Below are positions 17,801-25,530 of a stretch of 64,000 bases of DNA, in pieces. The DNA comes from Luteolibacter sp. LG18 (GTDB taxonomy: Bacteria > Verrucomicrobiota > Verrucomicrobiia > Verrucomicrobiales > Akkermansiaceae), in contig NZ_AP024600.1 in assembly GCF_036322585.1 (NCBI RefSeq), positions 2,418,001-2,482,000 of the forward strand. Direction: 5' to 3'. Position numbers and translations under genes: made by a program. The notes under the pieces were generated by a model. The model was not told the DNA's origin and searched no databases. It saw only the letters and a program-made list of their open reading frames with translations. Within the stretch, counting starts at the first letter, position 1, and each line of letters opens with the position of its first letter.

Positions 17801-20800
17801 CTGGACGGAAGGTTCGGGGCAGCTCGGCGCGATCCGGGTGAACGCCACCATCACCGGCTCGGTGACCTTGTCTGGCCCGGCGCGCATCGCTCCGTACTCG
17901 GGCACCGGCACGATCAGTGGGGCGTTGATCGGCACCGATCCTCTGGAGATCGGCGCGTCGACGTCCGCGAGCTTCACGGGCACCCTGAACTACTCCGGCA
18001 ATGGCATGGGCTACACCGGGCTGGCCACCGTTTCGCAGGGGACGCTGAACCTGACCGGCACGCTGGGCGGGAGCCTCGCCATTTCCAGCTCCACCTACGC
18101 GGCGACGCTGGCGGGCGAGGGTTCGGTGGCAGGGAACCTGACGCTCGGCAACGGCTCGATCGGGTCGAACGTGACCATCGATCCGGCCACGCCGGGTGCG
18201 TTCACGGCGGGCAGCACGCTCACCGTGCTGAACACCGCCACGGTCGGCTTCACCAACATCCCGGCCGCGGGTGGCACGTTCACGGTGCTGAGACACGGCG
18301 GCACGACGGCCACGCCTTCGAACTTCGCGGTGGCGGGTTCAGCGGGTTACCGCACGGCTCCGGTGTTCGACACCACCACCGATCCGACGGCGGTGACCGT
18401 GCAGGTCACGCCGGGCTCCGCCATTACTTGGAAGGGCAACAGCTCGGCGGTCTGGGACGTGAACACGACCGTCAACTGGCTGGGAGCGGGTGCGGTGGCG
18501 GAGAAGTTCTACACGCTCGACAGCGTGACCTTCGATGACACGGCGACGGTTTTCGCACCGACCCTGGCGGTGGCCGTTTCCCCGGCCAGCGTGACCTTCA
18601 ACAACTCGGCCAATGCCTACACGCTGACCGGCGCGGGCTCGATCGGTGGCACCGGCGGCTTGGTGAAGAGCGGCACGAACTCGCTGACGCTCTCCACCGC
18701 GAACACCTTCACCGGTGACGTCGCGATCAATGGCGGCAAGCTGGTGATGGGCAATGCGGCCGCGCTCGGCAACGCGACCATCAAGAACGTCACCGTGGCC
18801 AATGGCGGGCAGCTCGACCTCGCGGGCTTCTCGCCGGGCACCACGCGCAGCTTCACCTACAAGATCGCGGGCACCGGCGCCGATGGGAACGGCGCGCTGA
18901 CGAACAGCACGACGACCTCGATCGCGGGGAACTCCGGCATCTTGAATCTGGAACTCACCGCGGATGCCACCGTCGGTGGGGCGGGCCGGTTCGACATCGG
19001 CGGCACCGCGGGCACCGGCATCGTGACTGGCAACGGACACACCCTGACCAAGGTCGGGGCGAGCCAGATCCAGTTGCGCGGCGATGCCACCGGCACTCCT
19101 ATCGCGATTGTGGTGCAAGCCGGCACGCTGGGCGCGGAAAACGTCGATACCGCGTTCGGTGGTGCCACGGGTTCGGTGAGCGTGGCGAATGGCGCGACGG
19201 TGGGCACCTACGGGGCCCGCACGATCGCCACGCCGGTCAGCCTGGCGGCGGGGGCCACCCTTACGAATCTCGGCACCGGCACAGGCACCTGGACCGGGCC
19301 GATCTCCGTGGCGGGTGATGCCACGGTGAATCCCGCAGGTCAGATCATCAACCTGAACGGCGTGGTTTCGGGGGCTGGTGGCATCACGGTGCTGCCGAAC
19401 GGTGGCACGCTGAATTTCGCCGGAGCGAACACCTTCAGCGGCGGCCTGTTGATTGGCACGACCAACACCACCGCCACCACGGTGAACATCGCCACGGGCT
19501 CCACGTTCACGGTGGCCGCCGGAAAACTGGTCCAGCTCGGCAACAACTCGGGCACCGGCAGCTTCTCCAACCAGACGCTCACAGTGAGCGGCGCGGTCAC
19601 CAGCGCGGGCACCTTGTTCATGGGGCGCGCCGGCACGGTGACCCTGAACTCGGGCGCGACCTGGGATCAGTCCGGAGACGTGGCGGCCAATGCCCAGGGG
19701 GGCTACCCGGGGACGCTGAACGTGAACACCGGCTCCACCTTCACCTACACCGGCTCCACCACCGTGAAGGTCAATGGCGGCAGCACCGGCATCGGCACGA
19801 TCTCCATCGGCGGCTTGTTCGTCACCAGCATGGGCTTCGAGCAGAATCTGACCCCCTCCGGCAGTGGCTACGGCGTGGTGACCCTGGCGGGCGGCACGGT
19901 CCGGCTCACGGCGGACGTGCCCCAGCTCACCACCTCGAACCGATTCACGCTCGGCTCGGGTGGCGGTACCATCGACACCAATGGCCACAATGCCAGCCTG
20001 AGCTATGCGATTAGCGGAGCGGGCAATGCCCTGACCAAGGCCGGTGTGGGCCGCCTGACCCTCACCGGGGCGTGCACCTACAGCGGGGCGACCACCGTGA
20101 CCGGCGGCACCCTGGCAGGCACCGGCTCGGCCAGTTCGGCGGTGACGGTGAACAGCGGCACCCACCTCGCGCCGGGCACGACGACGGGCACCTTCAACTG
20201 CGCGGGCGCGGTGCTAGCCAGTGGCTCGACCCTGGACATCGAGATCAGTAGCTCGGGCGGGACGGCGGACAAGGTAGTCTCCACCGGCGATGTGACGATC
20301 ACCGGAGCGAACGCCACCTTCACCGAGATCGGCACCGGCGCGCTGGCCGGGGGCACCAAGCTTGTGATCCTCGATTACACCGGCAAGACGCTGACCGGCA
20401 CCTTCAACGGGCTGGCGGAAGGCGCGACCGTGACGGTGGGGGCGAACTCGTTCACCCTCAGCTACACCGATGCCTCCCGCATCACGCTGACCGCCGCGGC
20501 GGGCGCGGGCTATTCCGGCTGGGCTTCCACCAACGCGGGCGGCCAGGCGGCGAACCTCGATTTCGACGGGGACGGCGTGAAGAACGGCGTGGAGTACCTG
20601 ATGGGGGCCACCGGTTCCTCCCAGACGGCGAACCCGGGTGTGGTGAACGGCAAGATCATCTGGCCGAAGGAGCCGTCCGCGGCGGTCACCTGGGCGGTGG
20701 AAACCTCTCCGGACCTGAGCGTCTGGACGGCGGCCACCAGCGGGGTGACCGACCTCGGCACGTCGATTGAATATGTGGTGCCGACGGGGGCGGCGAAGCG

Positions 20801-20831
20801 CTTCGTTCGCCTGCGGGTGACGGCTCCGTAA
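14880..20831 (+). CDS. Giant autotransporter-associated beta-strand repeat protein
   Basis: 1,983 residues from ATG at 14880, with a signal peptide (MKTPRFSLFASVFALVISSPAHA). Almost the whole protein is Gly/Thr/Ser/Asn-rich beta-helix repeats. It shows many copies of the autotransporter-associated pattern: LTKDGADTLTLTGTNTYGNTTVAGGTL, LVKSGTNSLTLSTANTFTGD and LTKAGVGRLTLTGACTYSGATTV. DxxW-type blocks (WNGSLGAGPSVWN; WKGNSSAVWDVNTTVNW) recur about every 400-600 residues. There is no C-terminal outer-membrane barrel. Instead the end has a calcium-loop-like DFDGDGVKNGVEYLMGA segment and a short beta domain, a C-terminal arrangement common in Verrucomicrobia. Probably an extracellular adhesin or matrix protein; function inferred only. 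Confidence 0.88.
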   Translation: MKTPRFSLFASVFALVISSPAHATDIVWNGSLGAGPSVWNLTTNWTGSVIPNSSTDRGDLRKDWTAAPTLNLTAATTVNGILFDDTGASGDVAMTLSNNSVAGNTLTLAGTTPSMDVTGSLSISGVLAGNTAWTKTGTGTLNLANVANTSTAGVSVTGGTLQLGSLTTTQTYAFAGTSLSLASGTTLSLGGSSGGTITHTYNFAGLGTNPISVTDATLSFTSTNATTKAFNAALAFTGTNTITYTASSFTHSLNLNKAITGSGTLNFNFSGGGTRSVNIATGLTNNFTGAVVLNTGAATTTFNLGSALGASSYEVRNGWNLVNGVAGGLNSASSISLVNSGSAITLNNPVVNAAATLTQAASTTVTVGTGASTVGTLTVNGAATVTGTTGSLAFTTANLNAGLSGTGTLAPAVSGTITNAAATATLTVANPIAFSTSGVSVAVSDVSADANADLIFSGTLSGTTGFAKTGAGTLRFAGSGNFGGQVAVNNGKIEFLSFSPTGVTGGFSGTGNIDVKGTSVVTLGGSSTGYTGTVTVADGASLGGEAVLGGPLVVGTLNGAKLWPDVSTPTAALTATDVTLNGLTPILFPTPPAPGTYTVLNYTGTLNGSAANLAANYRGASLDMGTGTNSAITLTIGLPVSLFWMDMAGNHTWDTGTSASWYHAGDADRFYTADVVVFNDYPGVMQDVVVATEGVAPGSMTVSNSSVDYSFNGGPISGVTGVTKDGNASVTFSTPNTYTGNTVLNGGSIRVGTTGALGAGTLSLATGALTTAGLSAVSISNPVSVDGNVTLGSPTYTGALTLSGNVALTASRTVTVESPVTLSGVVGGAFNLTKDGADTLTLTGTNTYGNTTVAGGTLQVGAGGAAGVLPAAASVNSGTTLRYFRSDTPTLANVFSGNGTLAFKGTGTSAQSSYSLTGANTITGTVAAENGARVQADNSAGTRYGTAVVQVQSGGQAYLSAGTFANDFNIVGNGWTEGSGQLGAIRVNATITGSVTLSGPARIAPYSGTGTISGALIGTDPLEIGASTSASFTGTLNYSGNGMGYTGLATVSQGTLNLTGTLGGSLAISSSTYAATLAGEGSVAGNLTLGNGSIGSNVTIDPATPGAFTAGSTLTVLNTATVGFTNIPAAGGTFTVLRHGGTTATPSNFAVAGSAGYRTAPVFDTTTDPTAVTVQVTPGSAITWKGNSSAVWDVNTTVNWLGAGAVAEKFYTLDSVTFDDTATVFAPTLAVAVSPASVTFNNSANAYTLTGAGSIGGTGGLVKSGTNSLTLSTANTFTGDVAINGGKLVMGNAAALGNATIKNVTVANGGQLDLAGFSPGTTRSFTYKIAGTGADGNGALTNSTTTSIAGNSGILNLELTADATVGGAGRFDIGGTAGTGIVTGNGHTLTKVGASQIQLRGDATGTPIAIVVQAGTLGAENVDTAFGGATGSVSVANGATVGTYGARTIATPVSLAAGATLTNLGTGTGTWTGPISVAGDATVNPAGQIINLNGVVSGAGGITVLPNGGTLNFAGANTFSGGLLIGTTNTTATTVNIATGSTFTVAAGKLVQLGNNSGTGSFSNQTLTVSGAVTSAGTLFMGRAGTVTLNSGATWDQSGDVAANAQGGYPGTLNVNTGSTFTYTGSTTVKVNGGSTGIGTISIGGLFVTSMGFEQNLTPSGSGYGVVTLAGGTVRLTADVPQLTTSNRFTLGSGGGTIDTNGHNASLSYAISGAGNALTKAGVGRLTLTGACTYSGATTVTGGTLAGTGSASSAVTVNSGTHLAPGTTTGTFNCAGAVLASGSTLDIEISSSGGTADKVVSTGDVTITGANATFTEIGTGALAGGTKLVILDYTGKTLTGTFNGLAEGATVTVGANSFTLSYTDASRITLTAAAGAGYSGWASTNAGGQAANLDFDGDGVKNGVEYLMGATGSSQTANPGVVNGKIIWPKEPSAAVTWAVETSPDLSVWTAATSGVTDLGTSIEYVVPTGAAKRFVRLRVTAP

Positions 20832-20930
20832 GCTTCGGGTTGTGCATGATATCGCGCGGTCGGCGGGAGGTTCCCGTCGGCCGCGTTCGTTTTCCGGGGA
20901 TGGAGGGGGCTTGGCTTTCGAAGATTCGCC

Positions 20931-20960
20931 TTGATTGACACGGCCTAAATCCCTTATAGC
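20931..20960 (+). promoter_or_regulatory. Candidate infC promoter
   Basis: TTGATTGACA followed by TATAGC: TTGATT and TATAGC are 18 bp apart, TTGACA and TATAGC 14 bp apart. It lies about 285 bp upstream of infC. The rest of the 413-bp gap (20832-21244) has no convincing gene. A 36-codon frame (ATG 21130, stop 21238-21240) ends 4 nt before the infC start and overlaps its ribosome-binding site. Confidence 0.4.
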
Positions 20961-21244
20961 CTGCGCCCAGCAAGCTCGTCGGATCCGGAAAGCTGCGGTT
21001 TTCCTCCCGTTCCCGACTTTGCCCGCGGCTCCCGCCGCCGTTTCCGCCTTTCATGATTTCCCAGGAACGATACGAGATCCCCTCCGCAACCGGTCGAGCA
21101 GACCGGCCCAGCGGTCTCTCCACGCCCGTATGATCCGGTGCCAGTGTCATCGTTCCGCATTCTTCTTCGCAACGGGGTTGCGCGCCGGATTCGTCCGCCC
21201 GCGTGGTGCCGTCGCGTCGCAGCCACCCATCGGAGGATAAAGCC

Positions 21245-21946
21245 ATAGCCAAGCCATCCAGAGACCAAAACAGGGGTCGTTACCGCGATATGACGCGGAT
21301 CAACGACCGAATCCGCGCCCCGCGCGTCCGCGTCGTCATGGCGAACGGGGACCAGCTCGGCGTGATGAGTTCACGCGAAGCCCTCGCCAAAGCCCAGTCG
21401 CTCGGCCTCGACCTCGTCGAGATCGCCGCGCAGGCCGATCCGCCGGTCTGCAAGATCGTCGACTACGGCAAGTACAAGTACGAGCAGGCGAAGCTGAAGA
21501 AGAACCAGAAGTCGAAGAACGCCAGCCGCATGAAGGAAGTGAAATTCCGCGTCGGCACGGACACCCACGACTACAACATCAAGATGGGCCGGGCCGAGGG
21601 CTTCCTCGACACGGGCCACAAGGTTCGCTTCATCCTCCAGTTCCGTGGTCGTGAAAACGCCCACAAGGACCTCGGCTTCGTGGTGATGAAGAAGATCGTG
21701 GAGGATCTCAAGACGATCGGCCAGGTGGACCAGGAGGCCCGCCTCAATGGCCGTGCCATCGGCATGACCCTCTCGCCGCTGCCGCCGCACCAGCGGAAGC
21801 GGAAGTTCCAGCTTTATCACGGCGAACTCCTCGAGGAGGACGACTTCGACGACGATCACGAGGACGATTTCGACGAGAGCGTCGGCGACGACGGTGACGA
21901 GGGCGAGACGGAGGAATCCGTGGCGTCCGGCGAATCCGAATCCTGA
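21245..21946 (+). CDS. infC: Translation initiation factor IF-3, apparent AUA start
   Basis: Binds the 30S subunit, blocks premature 50S joining and proofreads the start codon. 233 residues. MTRINDRIRAPRVRVV and the later RMKEVKFRVGTDTHDYNIKMGRAEGFL match the IF3 N- and C-domains. The long acidic tail (DDFDDDHEDDFDESVGDDGDE) is extra. A strong GGAGG (21232-21236) is spaced 8 nt from an ATA codon at 21245 (IAKPSRDQNRG). The next ATG is 15 codons on, with no good ribosome-binding site. IF3 genes elsewhere use rare AUU/AUC starts for autoregulation, so AUA here is credible. The usual rpmI-rplT partners do not follow. Confidence 0.9.
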   Translation: MAKPSRDQNRGRYRDMTRINDRIRAPRVRVVMANGDQLGVMSSREALAKAQSLGLDLVEIAAQADPPVCKIVDYGKYKYEQAKLKKNQKSKNASRMKEVKFRVGTDTHDYNIKMGRAEGFLDTGHKVRFILQFRGRENAHKDLGFVVMKKIVEDLKTIGQVDQEARLNGRAIGMTLSPLPPHQRKRKFQLYHGELLEEDDFDDDHEDDFDESVGDDGDEGETEESVASGESES

Positions 21947-21988
21947 TTCCGAACCGGGCTTTCCTCCTCCGGGAAAGCCCGCCGTTTC

Positions 21989-22645
21989 ATGGCTGACCTC
22001 TGGCTATTCGACATCGACGGCACCCTGGTGGACACCGGGGGTGCCGGGATGCGGGCCTTGCAAGAGGCGGCCACGCTTTGTTTCGGTGGCGAAGGGCCGC
22101 CGCTCGATCTGGCCGGTAGCACCGACCTCGGGGTGGTGTACGGCATTCTCGAGCACTTCGGCTTGGAGCCGGAGGATGAGGCGATCGATTCGTTTTTCCG
22201 CACCTATCTGGAGCGGTTGGAATGGAACCTGGCCCACGGCGGCTATCCCGGGCGCGTCTTGCCCGGCGTGGTGGCCCTGCTGGAGCGGCTGCATGCGGAT
22301 GAGTCCGTGCACCTCGGGCTGCTGACCGGCAATATCGCCGGAGGCGCGGCCGCGAAGATGCGGCACTACGGGCTCGACCGGTTTTTCCCCTTCGGAGCCT
22401 ACGGCTGCGACCATGCCGACCGGAACCTGTTGGGACCGGTGGCGGCGGAACGGGCCGCGAACCACACCGGGCGTTCGTTCACGCCGGACGAGATCGTGGT
22501 GGTGGGGGACACGCCGAAGGACATCGCTTGTGCCAAGGCGCTGGGGGCTCCGTGCATCGCGGTGGCGACCGGGAAGTTCACCGCCGACGAGCTGCGTGCC
22601 CACGGGGCGGAGCGGGTGGTGGAGACGCTGGAGGAGGTCCAGTAG
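21989..22645 (+). CDS. HAD-superfamily phosphatase (phosphoglycolate phosphatase-like)
   Basis: 218 residues. The four HAD motifs are visible: FDIDGTLVDT (D8 nucleophile, D10), LLTGN, a conserved basic residue region, and VVVGDTPKDIACAKALG with the acidic pair. The cap (about 16-90) is helical, as in the Gph/PgmB subgroup. Predicted to hydrolyse a small phosphate ester in the cytoplasm; the substrate is not determinable from sequence. Starts 42 bp after infC on the same strand. Confidence 0.88.
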   Translation: MADLWLFDIDGTLVDTGGAGMRALQEAATLCFGGEGPPLDLAGSTDLGVVYGILEHFGLEPEDEAIDSFFRTYLERLEWNLAHGGYPGRVLPGVVALLERLHADESVHLGLLTGNIAGGAAAKMRHYGLDRFFPFGAYGCDHADRNLLGPVAAERAANHTGRSFTPDEIVVVGDTPKDIACAKALGAPCIAVATGKFTADELRAHGAERVVETLEEVQ

Positions 22646-22798
22646 GTCCCTGGCAGCAGTCGTTCGCCAACCTAGCGATACGGCGCGGTTTCCGCCGGGT
22701 TTTCCGGGGCCGGGTATTTTGTGAAATATAGATCGTGGCTGCGTGCGGGCGGTGATTTTGCCATTGCCGCGGTCTCCGGAGTTGCCCATGGCTATAGG

Positions 22799-24304
22799 GT
22801 GAAATTCCGTTTGTTGGTAGGTTGGATGATGGCTGGAGTACCGTGCCTGATGGCGGCTCCAGAGGTGGCTCCCACGCTCAAGCAGGTTCCCGAATGGGTG
22901 GCGGAGCTCGAGCAGGCGACTCCCACGGAAGCGAAGAAGCTGGCGGTTCCGAAGGACAATGCCGAGCTCCGCGAGAAGTGGAAACGCTGGGTGAAGGACT
23001 ACGCCGAGCTGCCGGTGGAGCTGGTGCGGGCGAACCCCGCGGCCGCCGCGTTTCCCGGGGTGGTGAAGCCGGGCACGAAGCCGGTGACCGATTTCCGCTT
23101 CAGCGTGGACATGAACCAGCCGCGCTGGCAGTTCACCGGGCTGTATGCCGCGCCGGGCGAGATCGTCACCGTGGCGCTGCCCGCGGAGGCGACGAAGCGC
23201 GGGCTGAAGGTGCGCATCGGCTGCCATACGGACAACATCACGAAGCAGGAGAAGTGGTCGCGGTTTCCTTCGATCTCGCGCGCCACGGAATTGAAGGAGC
23301 CCACCACCCGCATCGCGAATCCCTTCGGCGGGCTCGTCTACATCGAGGTGCCGCGGGACAAGGATCGCGGCGGCATCGAGATGAAGACCTATGGCGGCTA
23401 TATCTGGCTGGATGAAAAGGTCGACAGCGCCCGCCCGCCGGTGGTGGACGCGCGGATCACCGGGGGCGTGGCCGCTCCGAGTTATCGCCTTGGCGTCACC
23501 AGGCCGGAGCAATGGTCCGCCCAGCTCGCCGCCACCGGCGCGCCCTGGGGGGAGATGGCGGGGAAACGTTTCATCTTCTCCCTGCCGATCGACATTCTCC
23601 GCACGGTGAAGGACCCGGAGGCGGTGATGCGCTATTGGGACAAGGTGCTCGATGATGCGTGGAAATTCGGCGGCTGGCGGGGCGAGCGCCATGTGCCCGA
23701 GCGCTTCGTGCCGGACATCATGATCAGCGCGGGCTACCTCCACTCCGGCTACCCCTTCATGGGCCACTACGTCCACGCGAAGGAGGTGGTGGATCTGGAG
23801 ACCCTGAAGACGAAGGGCAACTGGGGCTTTTTCCATGAGCTGGGCCACAACCACGAGGGTCAGGCCTACACCTTCGATGGCTTCGTGGAGGTGGTGGTGA
23901 ACCTGCACACGCTTTACCTGATGAAGTCGATGGCGAACCTGGACGCCCGTCAGGCGCGGCCGGGCTGGAAGCCGGAGGAGGAGCTGAAGAAGGTCGTGGG
24001 AGGCAGCGAGGATGCCTTCGCGCGGCTGGCGCTCTACGTGCCGCTGATCGATGCCTTCGGCTTCGAGGCGCTGACGAAGACGTTCCAGACCTATTGGGCG
24101 AAGGATGGCCTGCAGGGCGTGGGCACGGGGAACCAGCAGAAGATCGATGCCTTCGTGGAGCGCTACTCGACCACCGTCGGGAAGAACTGCGCGGACTACT
24201 TCGCGCTGGTGCACCTGAAATGCTCGGAGCCGGTGGCGAAGAAGCTTTCGAGCCTGCCGCGGTTCATGCCGGCGGGGCTGGAGCAGGCACCGGCGGCGAA
24301 GTGA
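22799..24304 (+). CDS. Secreted M60-family (enhancin/mucinase-like) metallopeptidase
   Basis: 501 residues from GTG at 22799, which gives a signal peptide (KFRLLVGWMMAGVPCLMA); an in-frame ATG at 22721 is an alternative. M60 peptidases are zinc gluzincins that cleave mucin-type glycoproteins. WGFFHELGHNHEG carries HExxH at residues 346-350, and DGFVEVVVN just after it supplies the downstream glutamate. The N-terminal region has a beta-rich domain (RWQFTGLYAAPGEIVTVALP) usual in this family. No carbohydrate-binding module is obvious. Fits the glycan/glycoprotein-degrading gene content of the window. Confidence 0.88.
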   Translation: MKFRLLVGWMMAGVPCLMAAPEVAPTLKQVPEWVAELEQATPTEAKKLAVPKDNAELREKWKRWVKDYAELPVELVRANPAAAAFPGVVKPGTKPVTDFRFSVDMNQPRWQFTGLYAAPGEIVTVALPAEATKRGLKVRIGCHTDNITKQEKWSRFPSISRATELKEPTTRIANPFGGLVYIEVPRDKDRGGIEMKTYGGYIWLDEKVDSARPPVVDARITGGVAAPSYRLGVTRPEQWSAQLAATGAPWGEMAGKRFIFSLPIDILRTVKDPEAVMRYWDKVLDDAWKFGGWRGERHVPERFVPDIMISAGYLHSGYPFMGHYVHAKEVVDLETLKTKGNWGFFHELGHNHEGQAYTFDGFVEVVVNLHTLYLMKSMANLDARQARPGWKPEEELKKVVGGSEDAFARLALYVPLIDAFGFEALTKTFQTYWAKDGLQGVGTGNQQKIDAFVERYSTTVGKNCADYFALVHLKCSEPVAKKLSSLPRFMPAGLEQAPAAK

Positions 24305-24350
24305 GCCGGTGACGCAATCCGGGTGATCGTGGCCATTGCCTCCGTGGCGT

Positions 24351-25442
24351 ATGAGGGCCATGGTCACCCGATCCGTGGAAAACTCCCTCCCGTCTTTCCT
24401 GCGCGCCGTGGGCCTCGCCTTGGCGCTCCTGGCACCCGCCCCCGTGATGGCGGCGGGCGGCGGCACCGCGCCGTATTTGAAGAAGCCGGACGCGTGGTTC
24501 GCCACGGCGGAGGCGAAGCAGGTGGCGGAGGTGATCCTGTCCTACCAGTCCGACCTCGGCGGTTGGCCGAAGAACACGGACACGGTGGATGCTCCCTACA
24601 GCGGCGATCGCAAGGAGCTGCACCCGACCTTCGACAATGGCGCGACCACCGGCGAACTGCGGTTCCTGGCGCGGTGTTTCGATGCAACGAAGGACGAGCG
24701 GTATCGGGCGGCCTTCCAGCGCGGGCTCGGCTACATCCTCAAGGCGCAGTATCCCACCGGCGGCTGGCCGCAGTTTTATCCCCCCAGCACGCAGTACCAC
24801 CGTCACATCACCTTCAATGACGACGCGATGGTGCGGCTGCTGGTGTTCCTGCGCGAGGTGGCGCACACGGATGCTTACAAGTTCGTGCCCGAGGCGGACC
24901 GGAAAGCGGCGGACAAGGCGTTCGCGGACGGCATCGCGTGCATCCTGAAGTGCCAGATCCGGGTGAATGGCAAACCGACGGTGTGGTGCGCGCAGCACGA
25001 TGAGATCGACTACAGCCCGCGTCCGGCTCGGGCCTTCGAGCTGGCCTCGTTCAGTGGCTCGGAGTCGGTGGCGATCACGGAGCTGCTGATGAGCCTGGAG
25101 CATCCCTCCCCGGAGGTCATCGCCGCGGTGGAGGGGGCCGTGGCGTGGTTCGAATCGGCGAAGGTCACCGGCATCCGCCTGGAGAAAAAGCCGGATGCGG
25201 AGGGCAAGAAGGGTGTGAACCTGGTGGTGGTGCCCGATCCCGCCGCGCCGCCGCTGTGGGCGCGTTTCTACGATTTGAAAACCGGCAAGCCGTTCTTCTG
25301 CGACCGCGACGGTGTGCCGAAGGCGACCATCGCGGAGATCGGTTACGAGCGTCGCAACGGCTACTCGTGGTACGGCACGTGGCCGCAGGGGATGATCGAA
25401 AAATCGTATCCGGAGTGGCGGAAGCGGAACCGCTTGAAGTGA
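24351..25442 (+). CDS. pelA: Secreted pectate lyase, polysaccharide lyase family 10
   Basis: 363 residues, ATG at 24351 or 24360; signal region FLRAVGLALALLAPAPVMAA. PL10 cleaves polygalacturonate by beta-elimination, with Ca2+, in an (alpha/alpha)3 toroid. Family signatures seen: ILSYQSDLGGWPKN, FDNGATTGELRFLAR, YPTGGWPQFYP, ITFNDDAMVRLLVFL, WCAQHDEIDYSPRPARAFELASFSGSES and GYSWYGTWP. The arginine of SPRPAR corresponds to the probable Bronsted base. It is followed by the sulfatase gene, 88 bp downstream. Confidence 0.92.
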   Translation: MRAMVTRSVENSLPSFLRAVGLALALLAPAPVMAAGGGTAPYLKKPDAWFATAEAKQVAEVILSYQSDLGGWPKNTDTVDAPYSGDRKELHPTFDNGATTGELRFLARCFDATKDERYRAAFQRGLGYILKAQYPTGGWPQFYPPSTQYHRHITFNDDAMVRLLVFLREVAHTDAYKFVPEADRKAADKAFADGIACILKCQIRVNGKPTVWCAQHDEIDYSPRPARAFELASFSGSESVAITELLMSLEHPSPEVIAAVEGAVAWFESAKVTGIRLEKKPDAEGKKGVNLVVVPDPAAPPLWARFYDLKTGKPFFCDRDGVPKATIAEIGYERRNGYSWYGTWPQGMIEKSYPEWRKRNRLK

Positions 25443-25503
25443 CGGGTAAACCGCACTGCTGAAGAGCGCGGTGGAAAAGGGCGGGTGACGGGAAGATTGG
25501 CGT

Positions 25504-25529
25504 GGAGGGGAGGCGTATGATTCCCCTCC
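25504..25529 (+). promoter_or_regulatory. SD-sequestering hairpin and minimal uORF ahead of the sulfatase
   Basis: GGAGGGGA (25504-25511) can pair perfectly with TCCCCTCC (25522-25529), burying the only strong Shine-Dalgarno sequence. That sequence is best placed for ATG 25517, which opens a six-codon frame (MIPLPW) stopping at 25537, across the sulfatase ATG at 25531. Confidence 0.35.
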
Positions 25530-25530
25530 C

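Noticed and set aside
22004..24505. 833-codon minus-strand frame
   Set aside because: Runs antisense through both the HAD phosphatase and the M60 peptidase, which carry clear motifs.
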